From Arenibacter algicola (GTDB lineage: Bacteria > Bacteroidota > Bacteroidia > Flavobacteriales > Flavobacteriaceae), in contig NZ_JAHKPO010000018.1 in the NCBI RefSeq assembly GCF_018860365.1, positions 248,001-312,000 on the forward strand: a stretch of 64,000 bases of DNA, read 5' to 3'. Positions 62,368 through 64,000 of the stretch are shown in pieces. The notes beneath the pieces are model-generated. The model saw only the letters and a program-made list of their open reading frames with translations. It was not told the DNA's origin and searched no databases. The position numbers and the translations under genes were made by a program. The stretch's first letter is position 1. Each line of letters opens with the position of its first letter.

Positions 62368-62922
62368 CTAAAATTTAATCAGGGCATAATTATTAATTTG
62401 ATATGCGGTTAAGACCGTCATAGCGGATAGTGCAACCTTTACTTCAGGTAGTAGATCCTCTTTGCTATAGCCCATAGAAGACATTGATTGACCGCATAAA
62501 TAAACATCTACGCCAATTTCGGAAAGTGTTTTTATTAAATTCCTATTAGGGTTGTCCGTATTGAATTTTTCTTTGTAAACAGTCGGGGACAGTGCATCTT
62601 TGGTGGAGCTTCCGTGTAATACAAGAGCTAAGTGAATCTTGTCCTTGGGGACTCCGTATCGCACATGCATATTGTAATAGCGGTGCAGACTAGAGATGAT
62701 AGGATTGCTAGTACTTGGGTCTGTTTGCTTTCTGTCGATGTCAAAAATTGCCTTTAAGTCCTTCGATGTATCGGGCAGGAAATCCAAATCAGCAATGGAG
62801 AATACAGCACCAACATCGTTGAAAACGGGTCCAGTTGTGGGTTCGTTCTTTTGCCCAAAAGTCAAGCTTGTTTGTATAAACATCAGGGATAAAAATAATA
62901 GGAGAGGAGATCTATTCTGCAT
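62368..62922 (-). CDS. Exported DsrE-family protein
   Basis: A 184-residue protein with a signal peptide (to about TFGQ) and a DsrE/DsrF-like fold: 'YNMHVRYGVPKDKIHLALVLHGSSTKDALSPTVYKEKF' and 'LIKTLSEIGVDVYLCGQSMSSMGYSKEDLLPEVKVALSAMTVLTAYQINNYALIKF'. The Cys in VYLCGQS is at the position of the active-site Cys used in sulfur transfer. DsrE proteins handle sulfane sulfur; the exported form is not well studied. It is monocistronic. Confidence 0.88.
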   Translation of the reverse strand: MQNRSPLLLFLSLMFIQTSLTFGQKNEPTTGPVFNDVGAVFSIADLDFLPDTSKDLKAIFDIDRKQTDPSTSNPIISSLHRYYNMHVRYGVPKDKIHLALVLHGSSTKDALSPTVYKEKFNTDNPNRNLIKTLSEIGVDVYLCGQSMSSMGYSKEDLLPEVKVALSAMTVLTAYQINNYALIKF

Positions 62923-63232
62923 CTTTTATTCGGATAATTGAATAGTAGGTTCCACTTTGGAATATTAGGACAAAGGGTTGGGACTACTATTCGGGTTGGT
63001 ACTTTTCCAAAAATAAATATTTTGTTTTTATTTCAGACCTTCCCAATTGTATATTTACGAATAGGCATGTGTGACTAGACCTTATTATTCGTTGGATCCT
63101 AATATTATAAGTCGCAGGTACATTGACATGCGATAATTGAAGGCACCCCTCCTTTTTATTGGAATTTAAGGCCCAATACCCACACCTATGGGTAGGTTCC
63201 TTAAATAAGGGCAGGACTTTTTTCGGGGTTTG
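62923..63232. other. Intergenic region, no gene seen
   Basis: About 310 bp between the DsrE gene and the end of the FmdE-like gene, both on the minus strand. It is AT-rich, and I see no RNA, repeat or credible ORF. It should hold the DsrE promoter. Confidence 0.5.
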
Positions 63233-64000
63233 TTACTGACATTTAGTTTTGTTTTTATTTAGAATATCTGTTTTTATGTAATCGTTCTTTAAGACAGGGC
63301 TCCATATAAAATCGGTAATTTCCGATAGGGTGAAATTATCTTTCGGATCGGTGGAAAGTAGTAATTGGGTAAAATTATCTTCCATTCCCTTTAAGATATC
63401 CAAATCGCAGGCAGACAATTCCTCTTTTACCGCCAGGGCTCCGAGTTGGTCAATCTCCATCGGTTTCAGGCCTTTTTTCATTTGTACGGCTACGGCTTTT
63501 TGGGTATCCATACGTTGAACCGTAAACAAAGCATCCATATTATTGGATATGTAGAATGTATTGAATTGATATCTACCTCCTGTTATATATATTGCAGCAT
63601 CGGTAAGGCAGGGAGAAGCTTTACTGACGATTCGGGTATTGGTTCGGTCTACGGTACCATTTGGATATAAATCATTCATTGCCCGTTGCAAAGCAAGATG
63701 CCCTACCACCAGTCCATCACAAAGATGGCCATGAAATTTTACCAGGTCATCCAAATCTATATTTTGAATATTCCCTAAACGTCCTTTTGAAAAATCGGTG
63801 TCATTGACCTGCATAACAGTTTTAACCAAGGCGTGTTTTTTGGGAAGGTAGAGTTTATAGGAATGGGTGCCCGTGGTAATTTTATCCAAATGTCCCATAA
63901 AAGTCTGGTCGTTCTTCAAAAAGTGTATATGTACAAAACTGTTTGACCCTGTGAATATTCCCTGATGCTGTTCCGAATAGAAACCCAATAATTCACCATT
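63233..64000 (-). CDS. Acetolactate-decarboxylase-like / FmdE-like fusion, 5' end cut by the window
   Basis: The reading frame is open to the window edge. The first in-frame start candidate inside is a TTG (63986-63988), and four further sense codons lie between it and the edge, so the true start is outside. The visible part first has 'GFYSEQHQGIFTGSNSFVHIHFLKNDQTFMGHLDKI', which resembles the His-rich core of alpha-acetolactate decarboxylase. It continues at about 80 residues with the FmdE (formylmethanofuran dehydrogenase subunit E) signature 'FHGHLCDGLVVGHLALQRAM', with Cys and His of a metal site. The C-terminus is helical. At least 255 residues are visible. Confidence 0.8.
   Translation of the reverse strand, partial: NGELLGFYSEQHQGIFTGSNSFVHIHFLKNDQTFMGHLDKITTGTHSYKLYLPKKHALVKTVMQVNDTDFSKGRLGNIQNIDLDDLVKFHGHLCDGLVVGHLALQRAMNDLYPNGTVDRTNTRIVSKASPCLTDAAIYITGGRYQFNTFYISNNMDALFTVQRMDTQKAVAVQMKKGLKPMEIDQLGALAVKEELSACDLDILKGMEDNFTQLLLSTDPKDNFTLSEITDFIWSPVLKNDYIKTDILNKNKTKCQ

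Overview
The window looks like chromosomal DNA from a marine or otherwise polysaccharide-degrading member of the Flavobacteriaceae (Bacteroidota). The reasons are the AT-rich sequence with few Shine-Dalgarno sites, many short lipoproteins, and a dense set of secreted carbohydrate-active and esterase-type enzymes: sialate O-acetylesterase, sulfatase, heparinase II/III lyase, DUF1080 protein, polysaccharide deacetylase and Gfo/Idh/MocA oxidoreductase. The genus cannot be fixed from sequence reading alone. I see no rRNA or tRNA gene, CRISPR array or IS element.

Layout. 0-6.4 kb: a tyrosine recombinase, RlmF methyltransferase, an SRPBCC protein, a sialate O-acetylesterase, a CIA30-like protein and a di-haem cytochrome c. 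7.1-11.1 kb: one unrecognised 1335-residue protein with a helix-hairpin-helix-like start and an OmpA-like C-terminal part. 11.5-17.5 kb: a SulP transporter, a lipoprotein with a glycosidase-like fold, and an MscS-CorA-DUF4174 operon. 17.7-22.1 kb: a tight three-gene operon (polysaccharide deacetylase, esterase, large GH67-like secreted protein). 22.2-26.9 kb: an OYE-type flavin oxidoreductase, a Crp-like regulator, a GIY-YIG protein, a Gfo/Idh/MocA oxidoreductase and a VOC protein. 27.0-30.5 kb: a repeat-rich stretch holding a DUF4242-cyclase fusion and an LpxR-family gene. 30.5-36.3 kb: a sulfatase and small accessory genes, two of them bracketed by a duplicated block of palindromic elements. 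36.4-41.8 kb: an AraC regulator, a GHL10-like lipoprotein, a methyltransferase, an Ldh_2-type dehydrogenase and an amidohydrolase. 42-46.6 kb: small membrane ORFs, two GNAT enzymes, orphan proteins and a BAAT-like hydrolase. 46.8-54.1 kb: a divergent carbohydrate locus with a heparinase II/III lyase and partner on one strand and a double alpha/beta hydrolase, a glycosidase-like lipoprotein and a Dabb protein on the other. 54.2-58.1 kb: a 2-hydroxyacid dehydrogenase and an Lrp regulator divergent from the threonine-catabolic pair (threonine dehydrogenase-type epimerase and kbl). 58.2-64 kb: a MarR regulator with visible operator repeats, a His-rich beta-propeller-like protein, a DUF1080 protein, an exported methyltransferase, a DsrE protein and, cut by the window edge, an acetolactate-decarboxylase/FmdE-like fusion.

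How it fits together. The 17.7-22.1 and 46.8-54.1 kb loci look like parts of machinery that deacetylates and depolymerises uronic-acid-containing polysaccharides, but neither has a SusC/SusD pair here. The 55.3-58.1 kb block converts threonine to glycine and acetyl-CoA under probable Lrp control. The most distinctive non-coding signals are three repeat systems: a 208-bp-period array (27.1-27.6 kb), a duplicated block of about 280 bp flanking the LpxR-family gene, and a duplicated palindrome-rich block of about 450 bp flanking a two-gene module.
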